A DNA stretch of 64,000 bases, from the NCBI GenBank assembly GCA_903875225.1, contig CAIQVJ010000027.1, forward strand, positions 62,001-126,000. The letters run 5' to 3'. Every line of letters begins with the position of its first letter. The first letter of the stretch is position 1. The position numbers and the translations under genes were made by a program. Of this stretch, positions 34,357-42,273 are shown piece after piece. This stretch comes from an uncultured Pseudomonadota bacterium (GTDB taxonomy: Bacteria; Myxococcota_A; UBA796; SXON01). The notes below the pieces were generated by a model. It worked only from the letters and a program-made list of their open reading frames with translations. It ran no database searches and was not told where the DNA came from.

Positions 34357-37161
34357 TCAGCGGGCCCGCAGGGCCTCGAGGACCCGTTCGGGCGTGAACG
34401 GCATCCGCCGGAGCCGGGCGCCGACGGCGTCGAAGATCGCGTTGCCGATCGCCGGAATGATCGGGTGCAGCGGCCCTTCGCCGGCCTCCTTGGCCCCGTA
34501 CGGCCCGCCCGGATCGATGGTCTCGATGATCTTCGCGAAGAACTCCGGGCACTCCCGGCTGGTCGGGATGCGGTAGTCGAGCAGGTTGGGCCCCCGGTGC
34601 AGACCGCGCTCGTCGAAGGTGTGTGCCTCCATGAGCGCCTCGGCGTACCCCATGTACACGCTCCCCTCGATCTGGCCCTCCACCAGCTGCGGGTTGAGGG
34701 CCCGCCCGCAGTCGTGCGCGGCCCAAACCCGCTCCACGCGAACGATGCCGGTCTCCTGGTCCACCGTGACCTCCGCCACGTGCGCCGTGGTGGAGTACGC
34801 AGGAGACGCCCCGATGGTGCCCCCCCGGTAGTTCCCGCCAACCTTGCGCGTCCGATACCCGCCGACCGTGCACAGCGGCACTCCGGCGGCCGCCTCGGCG
34901 AGAACAAGCGCATCGCGAACCGCGCAGGTGCGGGTCGGGTCGGCAACGTCGACAAGGGCGCCCAGGATGACCACGACCTGCTCGACCGGCACGGCCCACT
35001 TTACCGCGACCGCGGCGACCATTCGGGCGCGCATCTCCCGCGCGGCCTCCTGGGCGGCGATTCCACACATGTAGGTCACGCGTGAGCTGTAGCTGCCGAG
35101 GTCCACCGGTGTGAGTTCGGTATCGCCGGAGATCACGGAGATGTCGTCCGGCAACACCCCGGTCTCCTCCGCGACGATGGTCGCGAGCACGCCGTCGGAG
35201 CCCTGACCGATGTCGTTCGCCCCGCAGAACACGGTGATCTTGCCGCTGCGATCCGCGCGCAACATCACGCCCGACTGCGGCATGTCGTTCGGGTAGATCG
35301 GGTAGGCGGTGCCCGAGATGTACATCGAACAGGCGACGCCGAGCCCACGCCCCGGCCCCAGCTTGCCGTGTCGCGCCGCCCAGCCCGAGGCGTCGGCCAC
35401 CGAGTCCAGACAGGCGAGCAGCCCCGTGGAGGGAAGGACCTGCCCGTTCACCGTCGTCTCCCCGGAGCGCATCGCGTTGCGACGGCGGATCTCGATCGGA
35501 TCGATGCCGAGGGTGTGGGCGACGTCATCCAGCGCGCACTCGAACGCGAACCGGGGCTGTACGGACCCATGGCCCCGCTTCGGCCCGCAGCATGGCTTGT
35601 TCGTGTAGACGCGCCGCGACCGGAAGTGGTAGCTCTCGAAGGCGACGGGCCCCGTGAGGATCTGGCCCGAGTAGTAGGCGGTGACGAGCCCGAAGGAGTG
35701 GTATGCGCCCCCATCGATGATGATGTCGCTCTCGACGGCCTTGATGCGACCGTCAGCATCGCACCCCACCCTGAACATCATCTCCATGGGATGACGGCCG
35801 CGGTGGCTGTAGAACACCTCCTCCCGGGTGTAGAGGATCTTCACGGGACGCCCGGCGCGCCGACTGAGGAACGCGACGCAGAACTCCAGGTCGAAGGGTT
35901 CGGACTTCCCGCCGAACGCCCCCCCGATCGCGGGCTGGATGACCCGAACCTTCTCCTCGGGCACGCCGATCACCTTCGCGATCTCGCGATGCAGGTAGTG
36001 TGTCACCTGGCTCGCAGACCACACGGTGAGCTGACCATCGGGGGACCAGGAGGCCACCGCGCAATGCGGCTCGATCGCAGCGTGGTTCGAGCCCTCGTAG
36101 AACCATGTGGCTTCGGAGACTGCAGAGGAGGCAGCAAACCCGGCATCTACGTCGCCGAAAGCCAGATCGACCTCCTTGCAGACGTTCGACTCCCACGGCC
36201 GTCCCTTCCAGTCGACTTCGTGCACGAGCGGGGCGCCCGGGGCCAACGCAGCGGACGGCTCGACAACGGCGGGAAGCACCTCATAGACGATGGCGATGAG
36301 GTCGAGCGCCGAGATGGCGGTCTCCTCGTCGACAGCCGCGACCGCAGCCACGCCCTCCCCGACGTACCGCACCTTCTCGATCGCCAACGCGGTCTCGTCG
36401 GGGGTCCAGGGGATGACGCAGTAGCGGACGGGGAGGTCGGCCCCGGTCATCACGGCGAGCACGCCCGGGAGCGCCTCGGCCGCAGAGGTGTCGATCGAGA
36501 GGATCCGTGCGTGAGCGTGGGGCGAACGCAAGATCTTACCGTGTGCGAGGCGCGCGGGGAGCAGATCGTCCGTGTAGATCGTCTCGCCCGTGGCCTTCTG
36601 GATGCTGTCCGCCTTCCGCATCCGCGCGCCGATCACGTTGAACCCGGGCGCCGCATCGCCGTACTTGATGGGCACGGGGCCGTGCACGTTCGGTTGGGCG
36701 TTGTCGTTCGCCGCGAGCCGCACGGCCTCGATGATCTTTGTGTACCCCGTGCATCGACACAGGTTGCCGGAGAGCGCTTCGCGGATCGCATCGTCCGATG
36801 GGTGCGGGTCCTTCTCCAGCAGTGCCCGCGCGGAGAGGATCATCCCCGGCTGGCAGAAGCCGCACTGGAGGGCCCCGCTCACGTCAAATGCGCGCTGAAG
36901 AGCGTCGGGTCCATCGGGCGTCGCCACGCCCTCGATCGTCGTGACCCGGCGGCCCGAGCAGGCATGAGCCAGGGTAAGGCAGGAGAGAACTGGCTTCCCG
37001 TCGAGGAGCACGGTGCACGCCCCACAATCGCCCTTGTCACAGCCCTGCTTGGTCCCGGTGAGTCTGGCCTCGTAGCGAATGGCTTCGAGCAGCGTCCAGT
37101 GGTCCGGCACGGCCAGCTCGACATCGGCCCCGTTGAGGTTGAGCGCGAGGATGGATTTCAT
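34357..37161 (-). CDS. Fused [2Fe-2S]/molybdenum xanthine dehydrogenase-family oxidoreductase
   Basis: The 934-residue single chain begins with a plant-type [2Fe-2S] domain (CDKGDCGAC), then a helical [2Fe-2S] domain (CGFCQPG and CRCTG). It continues into a long molybdenum domain ending in GAKEAGEGP, which holds the catalytic Glu. No FAD domain is present, so the overall order matches Desulfovibrio aldehyde oxidoreductase (MOP). The CGPKRGHG region also recalls HcrA-type 4-hydroxybenzoyl-CoA reductases. The substrate is therefore open (aldehyde, purine or aromatic acyl-CoA). The ATG at 37161 was chosen because Fe-S homology begins there. No CoxM-like FAD subunit is encoded next to it. Confidence 0.88.
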   Translation of the reverse strand: MKSILALNLNGADVELAVPDHWTLLEAIRYEARLTGTKQGCDKGDCGACTVLLDGKPVLSCLTLAHACSGRRVTTIEGVATPDGPDALQRAFDVSGALQCGFCQPGMILSARALLEKDPHPSDDAIREALSGNLCRCTGYTKIIEAVRLAANDNAQPNVHGPVPIKYGDAAPGFNVIGARMRKADSIQKATGETIYTDDLLPARLAHGKILRSPHAHARILSIDTSAAEALPGVLAVMTGADLPVRYCVIPWTPDETALAIEKVRYVGEGVAAVAAVDEETAISALDLIAIVYEVLPAVVEPSAALAPGAPLVHEVDWKGRPWESNVCKEVDLAFGDVDAGFAASSAVSEATWFYEGSNHAAIEPHCAVASWSPDGQLTVWSASQVTHYLHREIAKVIGVPEEKVRVIQPAIGGAFGGKSEPFDLEFCVAFLSRRAGRPVKILYTREEVFYSHRGRHPMEMMFRVGCDADGRIKAVESDIIIDGGAYHSFGLVTAYYSGQILTGPVAFESYHFRSRRVYTNKPCCGPKRGHGSVQPRFAFECALDDVAHTLGIDPIEIRRRNAMRSGETTVNGQVLPSTGLLACLDSVADASGWAARHGKLGPGRGLGVACSMYISGTAYPIYPNDMPQSGVMLRADRSGKITVFCGANDIGQGSDGVLATIVAEETGVLPDDISVISGDTELTPVDLGSYSSRVTYMCGIAAQEAAREMRARMVAAVAVKWAVPVEQVVVILGALVDVADPTRTCAVRDALVLAEAAAGVPLCTVGGYRTRKVGGNYRGGTIGASPAYSTTAHVAEVTVDQETGIVRVERVWAAHDCGRALNPQLVEGQIEGSVYMGYAEALMEAHTFDERGLHRGPNLLDYRIPTSRECPEFFAKIIETIDPGGPYGAKEAGEGPLHPIIPAIGNAIFDAVGARLRRMPFTPERVLEALRAR

Positions 37162-37214
37162 GGGCCCCGCTAATTCGGACCGCCCGTGGCGTCGCCGCGC
37201 GGAGGACACGGTAC

Positions 37215-37243
37215 TTGACCCCCGTTTGCCGCGCCGCTATGCT
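37215..37243 (+). promoter_or_regulatory. Sigma70-type promoter of the lipoprotein gene
   Basis: TTGACC (37215-37220) and TATGCT (37238-37243) are separated by 17 bp. They lie about 52 bp before the ATG at 37295, in the divergent gap with the molybdenum enzyme gene. This is one of the clearest -35/-10 pairs in the window. Confidence 0.5.
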
Positions 37244-37294
37244 GATGCGGCGCTTGTTTTTCGCAGCACACTCTTGACAGCGCAACGAGGCCCC

Positions 37295-37849
37295 ATGCAG
37301 AAGGTTCTGTTTCCCACCACTCTCGCTCTCGGCTTTGCTCTCGCTTGCGGCGGCTCGACATCCTCCACGACCCCGCCGCCGCCGCCGCCGCCCACCGCCG
37401 CCGCCGCCACCGATGGGTCCATCGGGGTTCCGGAGTGCGACGACTACATCAAGAAGATGGACAGCTGCATGGCCTCGATGGACCCGACGATGAAGTCCCA
37501 GTACGAGTCGGCGTTCAAGTCCACCCGGGATGCGTGGGCCCAGGCCGCGGCAACCCCGCAGGGCAAGGAGGGCCTGAAGATGGGGTGCCAGTCTGCGCTC
37601 AGCAGCATGCCGCCCACCTGCAGTGGAAGCGCCACTGCAGCGGCCCCGGCCGGCACCGCCGCAACCGTGGTTCCGAGCCCGAGCGGCACCACCGCGGTGG
37701 CTACGGCGCCCGCCACCGCCACGACGCCGGCGACGACTGCGACCGTAGCCACCCCCGCGCCCGCGCCTGCGCCCGCGAGCCACCCAACGGAGTTCCGGAC
37801 CAACAAGAAGTCCCCTTCGTTGGAGGAAATCCGGAAGGCGCATCACTAG
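37295..37849 (+). CDS. Pro/Ala/Thr-rich lipoprotein
   Basis: The 184-residue product has a lipoprotein signal ending in FALAC (C18). The central part (about residues 45-110) is a small helical domain with four cysteines (ECDDYIKKMDSC, MGCQ, PPTC). The rest is low-complexity Pro, Ala and Thr. It is probably anchored in the outer or inner membrane facing the periplasm. No family was recognised. Confidence 0.75.
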   Translation: MQKVLFPTTLALGFALACGGSTSSTTPPPPPPPTAAAATDGSIGVPECDDYIKKMDSCMASMDPTMKSQYESAFKSTRDAWAQAAATPQGKEGLKMGCQSALSSMPPTCSGSATAAAPAGTAATVVPSPSGTTAVATAPATATTPATTATVATPAPAPAPASHPTEFRTNKKSPSLEEIRKAHH

Positions 37850-37949
37850 CCCCACACGGATCGTCCCCGCCGAGATCCAGGCGCTGGACGCAGCGCTCTT
37901 CGCCGCGCACCATGCGCTCGACCCCGCACGGCTGCTCAACCCGCTGAAC

Positions 37950-38939
37950 GTGGCGGAGGCGCAGGCGGCGTTCTTCGCCGGCACGGCGCAGCCGCCTTTC
38001 CGCTACGCCCAGCCGGGAGAGCTGCACGCGTGGCAGGAGCGCCTTCGGGCGATGCCCGTGCCCCGGATGCACTCGTTCAGCGGTCTGCTGGCCGACGCTC
38101 TCGCCTCATTTCACCGCATGGCGGAGGCCCTCCTCCGGCGCGACGCCGAGCACTTCGACCTGTGGGCGGCGCACGAGCGCTGGGAGGACGGCACCATCCC
38201 GGAGTCCCCCGGCGCCGACACCCCCTCGCCGCCCGAGCCCGCCATGGGCGCGGCTGCCATGCGACAGTCGCTGGAGTCCGGCCTCGCCGCGCGCGGCCTG
38301 GACACCTGGCATGTTCGCTGGGACGAGGTGATGAGCGCGCGAATCCTCGTGGAGTCCACGCGACAGGAGATCCGGGTGAACCCCGCCGCCCAGTTTCGGG
38401 CGAGCGACGTCCGGCGCCTGGTCGCGCACGAGATCGACGTCCATGTCGCCCGGTCCGAGAACGGCAAACGCCAGCCCCTGCAGATGTTCTCGACCGGGCT
38501 TCCCGGTAGCCTGCAGACGGAGGAGGGCCTGGCGATGTACGCGGAGCAGCACGTGGGCACCCTGTCCTTCGCCGCCGTGGAGCGCCAGCGCCGCGTGAGC
38601 GCGATCATCACGCTCGCCCGCCGCCAGGGGTTCCGGGACCTCTGGGAGCAGCTCAAGCCCGAATACGGAGCGCGGGGTGCGTTTGCCGTGGTGCTGCGGA
38701 TCAAGCGCGGCCTTGGCGACCCGGGCCGCCCGGGCGCCTATGCGAAGGACGCCGTGTATGGCCTCGGCTGGGCGGCGGTCCAGCGCTGGCTCTCGGCTGG
38801 CGGAGCGCTGGCCAACCTGTACGTCGGCAAGGTCGGCATGCACCACCCCATCGACGAGTGGATCCGGGAGGGGTGGGTGACCCCCCGCGAGGTCCCTGCA
38901 ATGTGGGGCTCCGGGGAGCGGCGCCCGCTGCAGAGGTGA
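37950..38939 (+). CDS. DUF1704/MATCAP-like metallopeptidase-family protein
   Basis: The 329-residue product matches the DUF1704 ('QEGLA motif') family, related to eukaryotic MATCAP tubulin tyrosine carboxypeptidases. It has the metal-site motif HEIDVH (H160, E161, H165) and the downstream TEEGLA (T190-A195), with conserved FSTGLPG between. The substrate in bacteria is unknown. The only standard start is GTG 37950, but the frame is open upstream back to 37749, and the family-like segment LDPARLLNPLN lies before the GTG. A rare start (for example ATC 37842, after GGAAGG) is therefore possible. Confidence 0.82.
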   Translation: MAEAQAAFFAGTAQPPFRYAQPGELHAWQERLRAMPVPRMHSFSGLLADALASFHRMAEALLRRDAEHFDLWAAHERWEDGTIPESPGADTPSPPEPAMGAAAMRQSLESGLAARGLDTWHVRWDEVMSARILVESTRQEIRVNPAAQFRASDVRRLVAHEIDVHVARSENGKRQPLQMFSTGLPGSLQTEEGLAMYAEQHVGTLSFAAVERQRRVSAIITLARRQGFRDLWEQLKPEYGARGAFAVVLRIKRGLGDPGRPGAYAKDAVYGLGWAAVQRWLSAGGALANLYVGKVGMHHPIDEWIREGWVTPREVPAMWGSGERRPLQR

Positions 38940-38971
38940 GTGTCCCCCCCCTCGACCCGGCGGGAGCACTG

Positions 38972-39009
38972 CTCCTCGAGGGGTGCGGAAGTCGGGCCGA
39001 CTCGAGGAG
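38972..39009. terminator. Terminator hairpin between convergent genes
   Basis: CTCCTCGAG (38972-38980) and CTCGAGGAG (39001-39009) form a perfect 9-bp inverted repeat with a 20-nt loop. It lies in the 120-bp gap between the convergent DUF1704 and NifU-like genes. No U-run is present. Confidence 0.5.
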
Positions 39010-39059
39010 GTCGGGGATGTTGCCGTGCCACGCGTCGCTGCGGAACGGAGCGATCCGGT

Positions 39060-39557
39060 TCAGTCGACCTGGATCAAGCTGTTCATCGCCGGGAATTCCT
39101 CCTTGAGGAGCGCCTCGACCCCCATCTTCATGGTCAGGATCGACGACGGGCACGTGGAGCAGGAGCCCACGAGCTTCACATAGATGTCGTTGTTCTCGAT
39201 CCGAAGCAGCGTGATGTCGCCACCGTCGCCCTGCAGCGCGGGGCGGACCATCTCGTCCATGATCTCCTGGACGGCATCGAACGTGAACGCGGCGCCCGCG
39301 GTGTCGTCGGATGGCAGCACGACAGTCTCTGCGGGCAGGGGCACCTGCTCCACCTCGCTCGCCACGACGGCAGGCGGCGCCTCGGCTTCGGTCCTCGGGG
39401 TCACCGGGCCCTCGGCCTCGACCGGAGCAGGGCTGGCAACCGCCGGGGCTTCCTGAACCGGGACACGCCAGACCGGTGCCGGCACAGGAGCCGCCGCCGG
39501 AGCGGCCTCCATCCCCAACACCTTCTTGATGCCACGTTTGAGCGCAGAACGAATCAC
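39060..39557 (-). CDS. NifU-like C-terminal-domain Fe-S scaffold protein
   Basis: The 165-residue product ends in a NifU-type scaffold domain (about residues 90-165) with LQGDGGDI and the cluster-binding GSCSTCPSS, a C-x2-C. Such proteins carry and deliver Fe-S clusters. Residues 15-85 are a Pro/Ala-rich linker that is unusual for the family. It starts with GTG at 39557, with GGAGG 5 bp before it. The gene is divergent from the Nudix gene. Confidence 0.85.
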   Translation of the reverse strand: MIRSALKRGIKKVLGMEAAPAAAPVPAPVWRVPVQEAPAVASPAPVEAEGPVTPRTEAEAPPAVVASEVEQVPLPAETVVLPSDDTAGAAFTFDAVQEIMDEMVRPALQGDGGDITLLRIENNDIYVKLVGSCSTCPSSILTMKMGVEALLKEEFPAMNSLIQVD

Positions 39558-39681
39558 CTTGCCTCCACTGCCATCCGGTCATTGTACCCGCGGTCGACCG
39601 GAAGACCACCCGCAGACTGTATGCCACCACCCAGGAGCGGCGACTGGGCCGGACAGGATACACACAGCCATCGGAGTGAGC

Positions 39682-40077
39682 ATGACAGGCCTTCCCCACA
39701 TTCGTGTCGTCGCAGCGGAGATCGAGCGCGACGGGCGCTACCTGATCACCCAGCGTCGGCCCGAGGCCGCGCTGCCGCTCCTCTGGGAGTTTCCCGGAGG
39801 GCGCGTGCAGGAGGGCGAGAGTGACACCGACGCACTGCGGCGCACGGTGCGGGACCGGCTTGACGTGGGCGCGCAGGTCGGCCACCGCGTGCTCCACGTC
39901 ACGCACACCTACGACCGGTACGCGCTCGACATGGTCGTCTACCGCTGCGCGCTGGTCGGGACCCCGCGCGCGGCGCGTGTGAACGAATTCCGCTGGGTTC
40001 GCCCTGACGAATTCTCACAGTACCGCTTTCCCGGAGCGGATCAGCTGACGGTCGACGCGCTGCTCGCCGGCGGCTAG
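39682..40077 (+). CDS. Nudix-fold protein with degenerate catalytic box
   Basis: The 131-residue product has the MutT/Nudix fold (VVAAEIERDGRYLITQRRP, WEFPGG). The Nudix box should read GX5EX7REUXEEXGU. Here it runs G40-x5-E46-x7-R54 and then T55, D58, R59 and D61, so the three Glu that bind metal and catalyse are Thr, Asp and Arg. Hydrolase activity is probably lost or changed. A ligand-binding or regulatory role is an inference. The ATG at 39682 was chosen because the fold begins there. Confidence 0.8.
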   Translation: MTGLPHIRVVAAEIERDGRYLITQRRPEAALPLLWEFPGGRVQEGESDTDALRRTVRDRLDVGAQVGHRVLHVTHTYDRYALDMVVYRCALVGTPRAARVNEFRWVRPDEFSQYRFPGADQLTVDALLAGG

Positions 40078-40104
40078 AATGCGCCACGCGGGCCCGGCCG
40101 ACCG

Positions 40105-42273
40105 CTACAGCCAGGCCCGCACGAACCCGTAGATGGGTCGCAATCCCGAGTGATACCAGACATCTGCGGTGTACAACCCGTAGATGCCACGCATCGCCGT
40201 GACAAGCGCGAGCACCACCACGGCCACCGTCAGGACCGCCGAGTCGCGAGCGCGCCAGGCGAGCGGGACCACCTCCGCACGTTGCGCCGCCGCATCAAAG
40301 CCTCGCGTGTCCAGCGACTCGGCGAGCATCCGGGCCCGCCGGATGCACCGGGCCATCACCGGGCGCAGGAGCGCGACCTCGAGCAACAACCAGCGTTGCG
40401 GGGGCCTCCGCCAGATCGGGCGCCCGCGAGACCGACGCGCGGCCCGGACCAGCCCCCACTCGCCGGCCACCAGCGGAACGAACCGGACCATGGCTGCGAT
40501 CATGATCACCAGCGGGTACGGCAACCGCACGGGACCGATGGGAGACCGGAGCGCCGTGACCACTCGATCTGTCGGCGTCGACGCAGCGAGCAGCAGGCCG
40601 GCTGCAGCGAGCGAGATGAACCGGGTGGACTGCGCGAGGCCATGGAGCGCGCCCTCCCGCCAAAGGTGAACGGGTCCGACCTGCAGGAGCGACGTCCTCG
40701 GCCAGTCCGACCAGAACAGCGCCTGGGAGAACGCCGTCGACCATGCGACGAGCAGCGCCCCGAACAGCAGACCCCGTCGCCATGGCTGCACCCGCGGATG
40801 GACGAACGCCACGCCCAGCAGGGACGCAGCGAGCACGCCGAGGGGTACCGCGCCCTCGAGCAGGATCACCACGACACCCAACATGCCGACGAGCCCGAGG
40901 CGCAACCGCGCGTCGAGGCCGCGATCACTCGCCGCGGCCGCCGCGATGGCCGGGGCGCGGGCCGCGCGGGCGGCTCCTCCCCACGTGCTCTGCTCCACCG
41001 GACAATCCTCCACGATGCGCCCCTGGTCCAGCCACACGACTCGGGTAGCCCAGGCGGAGACGAGGGCCGGGTCATGACTGGAAAACACCGTTGCCTTTGC
41101 GGTTCGCGCGATTGCCGCGAACAACCTCCCAAGATTGGCGGGGTCCTGGCCACTCCCCGCCTCGTCCAGCAACAGCACTCCCGGGTCGTCAGCCACCGAG
41201 GCGGCCACAGCGAGCCGGAGCCGCTGCCCGCGAGACAGCGCCTGGGGTGCCCGGTGGCCGAGTCCGTCCAGCCCAAATGCAGCAAGGAGTGCGGAGCTCT
41301 CCACCACGCGCCCCCACTCCTCGGGGCCGTACCGGATCTCTTCGACAGCGGTGGCCGAAAACAGCACAAGATCAGCGTTCTGGGGCACCTCCACCACCGA
41401 GCAGGAGCGCTCCACCCGGCCACTCGAGGGCGCGAGTCGCCCGCTCAGCAGCCCGAGCATCGTCGACTTTCCCGCCCCGTTACCGCCCACGATGGCCACG
41501 CGTTCTCCGTCTTTGACCTCGATCGAAAGGTCATGGACGCCGCGGGCGCCGCCCCCTGGGTGCGTGAACCGAACCTGGTCCGCGCGGAGCATCGTCGCTC
41601 CGGGCGCCGGCGCGGGGACGCGTTCCACGTGGAACATCTCCGCCACCGGGCCGAGCCGCACGACGCGGTCCGCGAGGTCCAGCAGGTTCAGCCGATGCTC
41701 CACGAGCAGCACCGCGACCCCCTCGTCGGCGATCTCACGCAGCAGGCTCACGATCTCGCGGGCCCCTGCCGGGTCGAGTTGGCTCAGCGGCTCGTCGAGC
41801 ACCAGGACCCGAGGGCGGGCCGCCAACGCGGCCGCGATCACCAGTCGCTGACGCTCCCCGCCAGAGATGCCCAACGGATCACGTTCCTCGAACCCCCCGA
41901 GTCCAACCCGCGCAAGGGCGGGCGCGACATCTGACGGCGAGAGCCCGGCGCTCTCCAGCGCGAATGCGACCTCCCCCGCGCAGCTGCCGGCGAGCACACA
42001 GTCGTCGACCTCCTGCCCCACGAAGCCGATCAGCGCGACACGCTCCGCACCGCTGAGGCCCCCGGGGTCTCGTCCCCCGACATGCACCTCTCCTCGCACC
42101 CGCCCGTGTCCGTGCCGCTGGGCGAGTCCCACCACCATGCGCGCGACCGTCGACTTCCCCGAGCCCGTCGGTCCCGCGAGGACCACCAGCTCCCCGGCGC
42201 CAACATGCAGGTCGAGGGGCCCGACCTCCCCTCCGGACGGAAACACATATTGAGCCTTCTCAAGATGTATCAT
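40105..42273 (-). CDS. Fused ECF transporter energy module (two ATPases plus EcfT)
   Basis: This 722-residue chain combines two ABC ATPases and a membrane protein. ATPase 1 (residues 1-215) has Walker A GPTGSGKST, signature ISGGERQRL and Walker B VLVLDEP. ATPase 2 (228-430) has GGNGAGKST, a modified signature LSRGQRLRL and Walker B VLLLDEA. Residues 458-722 form an EcfT-like domain with four to six membrane segments and the coupling motif ARMLAESLDTRGF. ECF modules drive S-components that bind vitamins or metals. This is the last gene of the cobalamin-riboswitch unit and overlaps the S-component candidate by 4 bp, so a B12 role is inferred. Confidence 0.9.
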   Translation of the reverse strand: MIHLEKAQYVFPSGGEVGPLDLHVGAGELVVLAGPTGSGKSTVARMVVGLAQRHGHGRVRGEVHVGGRDPGGLSGAERVALIGFVGQEVDDCVLAGSCAGEVAFALESAGLSPSDVAPALARVGLGGFEERDPLGISGGERQRLVIAAALAARPRVLVLDEPLSQLDPAGAREIVSLLREIADEGVAVLLVEHRLNLLDLADRVVRLGPVAEMFHVERVPAPAPGATMLRADQVRFTHPGGGARGVHDLSIEVKDGERVAIVGGNGAGKSTMLGLLSGRLAPSSGRVERSCSVVEVPQNADLVLFSATAVEEIRYGPEEWGRVVESSALLAAFGLDGLGHRAPQALSRGQRLRLAVAASVADDPGVLLLDEAGSGQDPANLGRLFAAIARTAKATVFSSHDPALVSAWATRVVWLDQGRIVEDCPVEQSTWGGAARAARAPAIAAAAASDRGLDARLRLGLVGMLGVVVILLEGAVPLGVLAASLLGVAFVHPRVQPWRRGLLFGALLVAWSTAFSQALFWSDWPRTSLLQVGPVHLWREGALHGLAQSTRFISLAAAGLLLAASTPTDRVVTALRSPIGPVRLPYPLVIMIAAMVRFVPLVAGEWGLVRAARRSRGRPIWRRPPQRWLLLEVALLRPVMARCIRRARMLAESLDTRGFDAAAQRAEVVPLAWRARDSAVLTVAVVVLALVTAMRGIYGLYTADVWYHSGLRPIYGFVRAWL
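41621..41636. other. parS-like centromere site inside the ECF transporter gene
   Basis: The palindrome GTTCCACGTGGAAC (41622-41635) lies in codons for MFHVER between the two ATPase domains of the ECF protein. Read on the coding strand, the 16-mer TGTTCCACGTGGAACG matches the known parS TGTTCCACGTGGAACA at 15 of 16 positions. It is the second such site in the window, 32 kb from the first. Confidence 0.7.
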
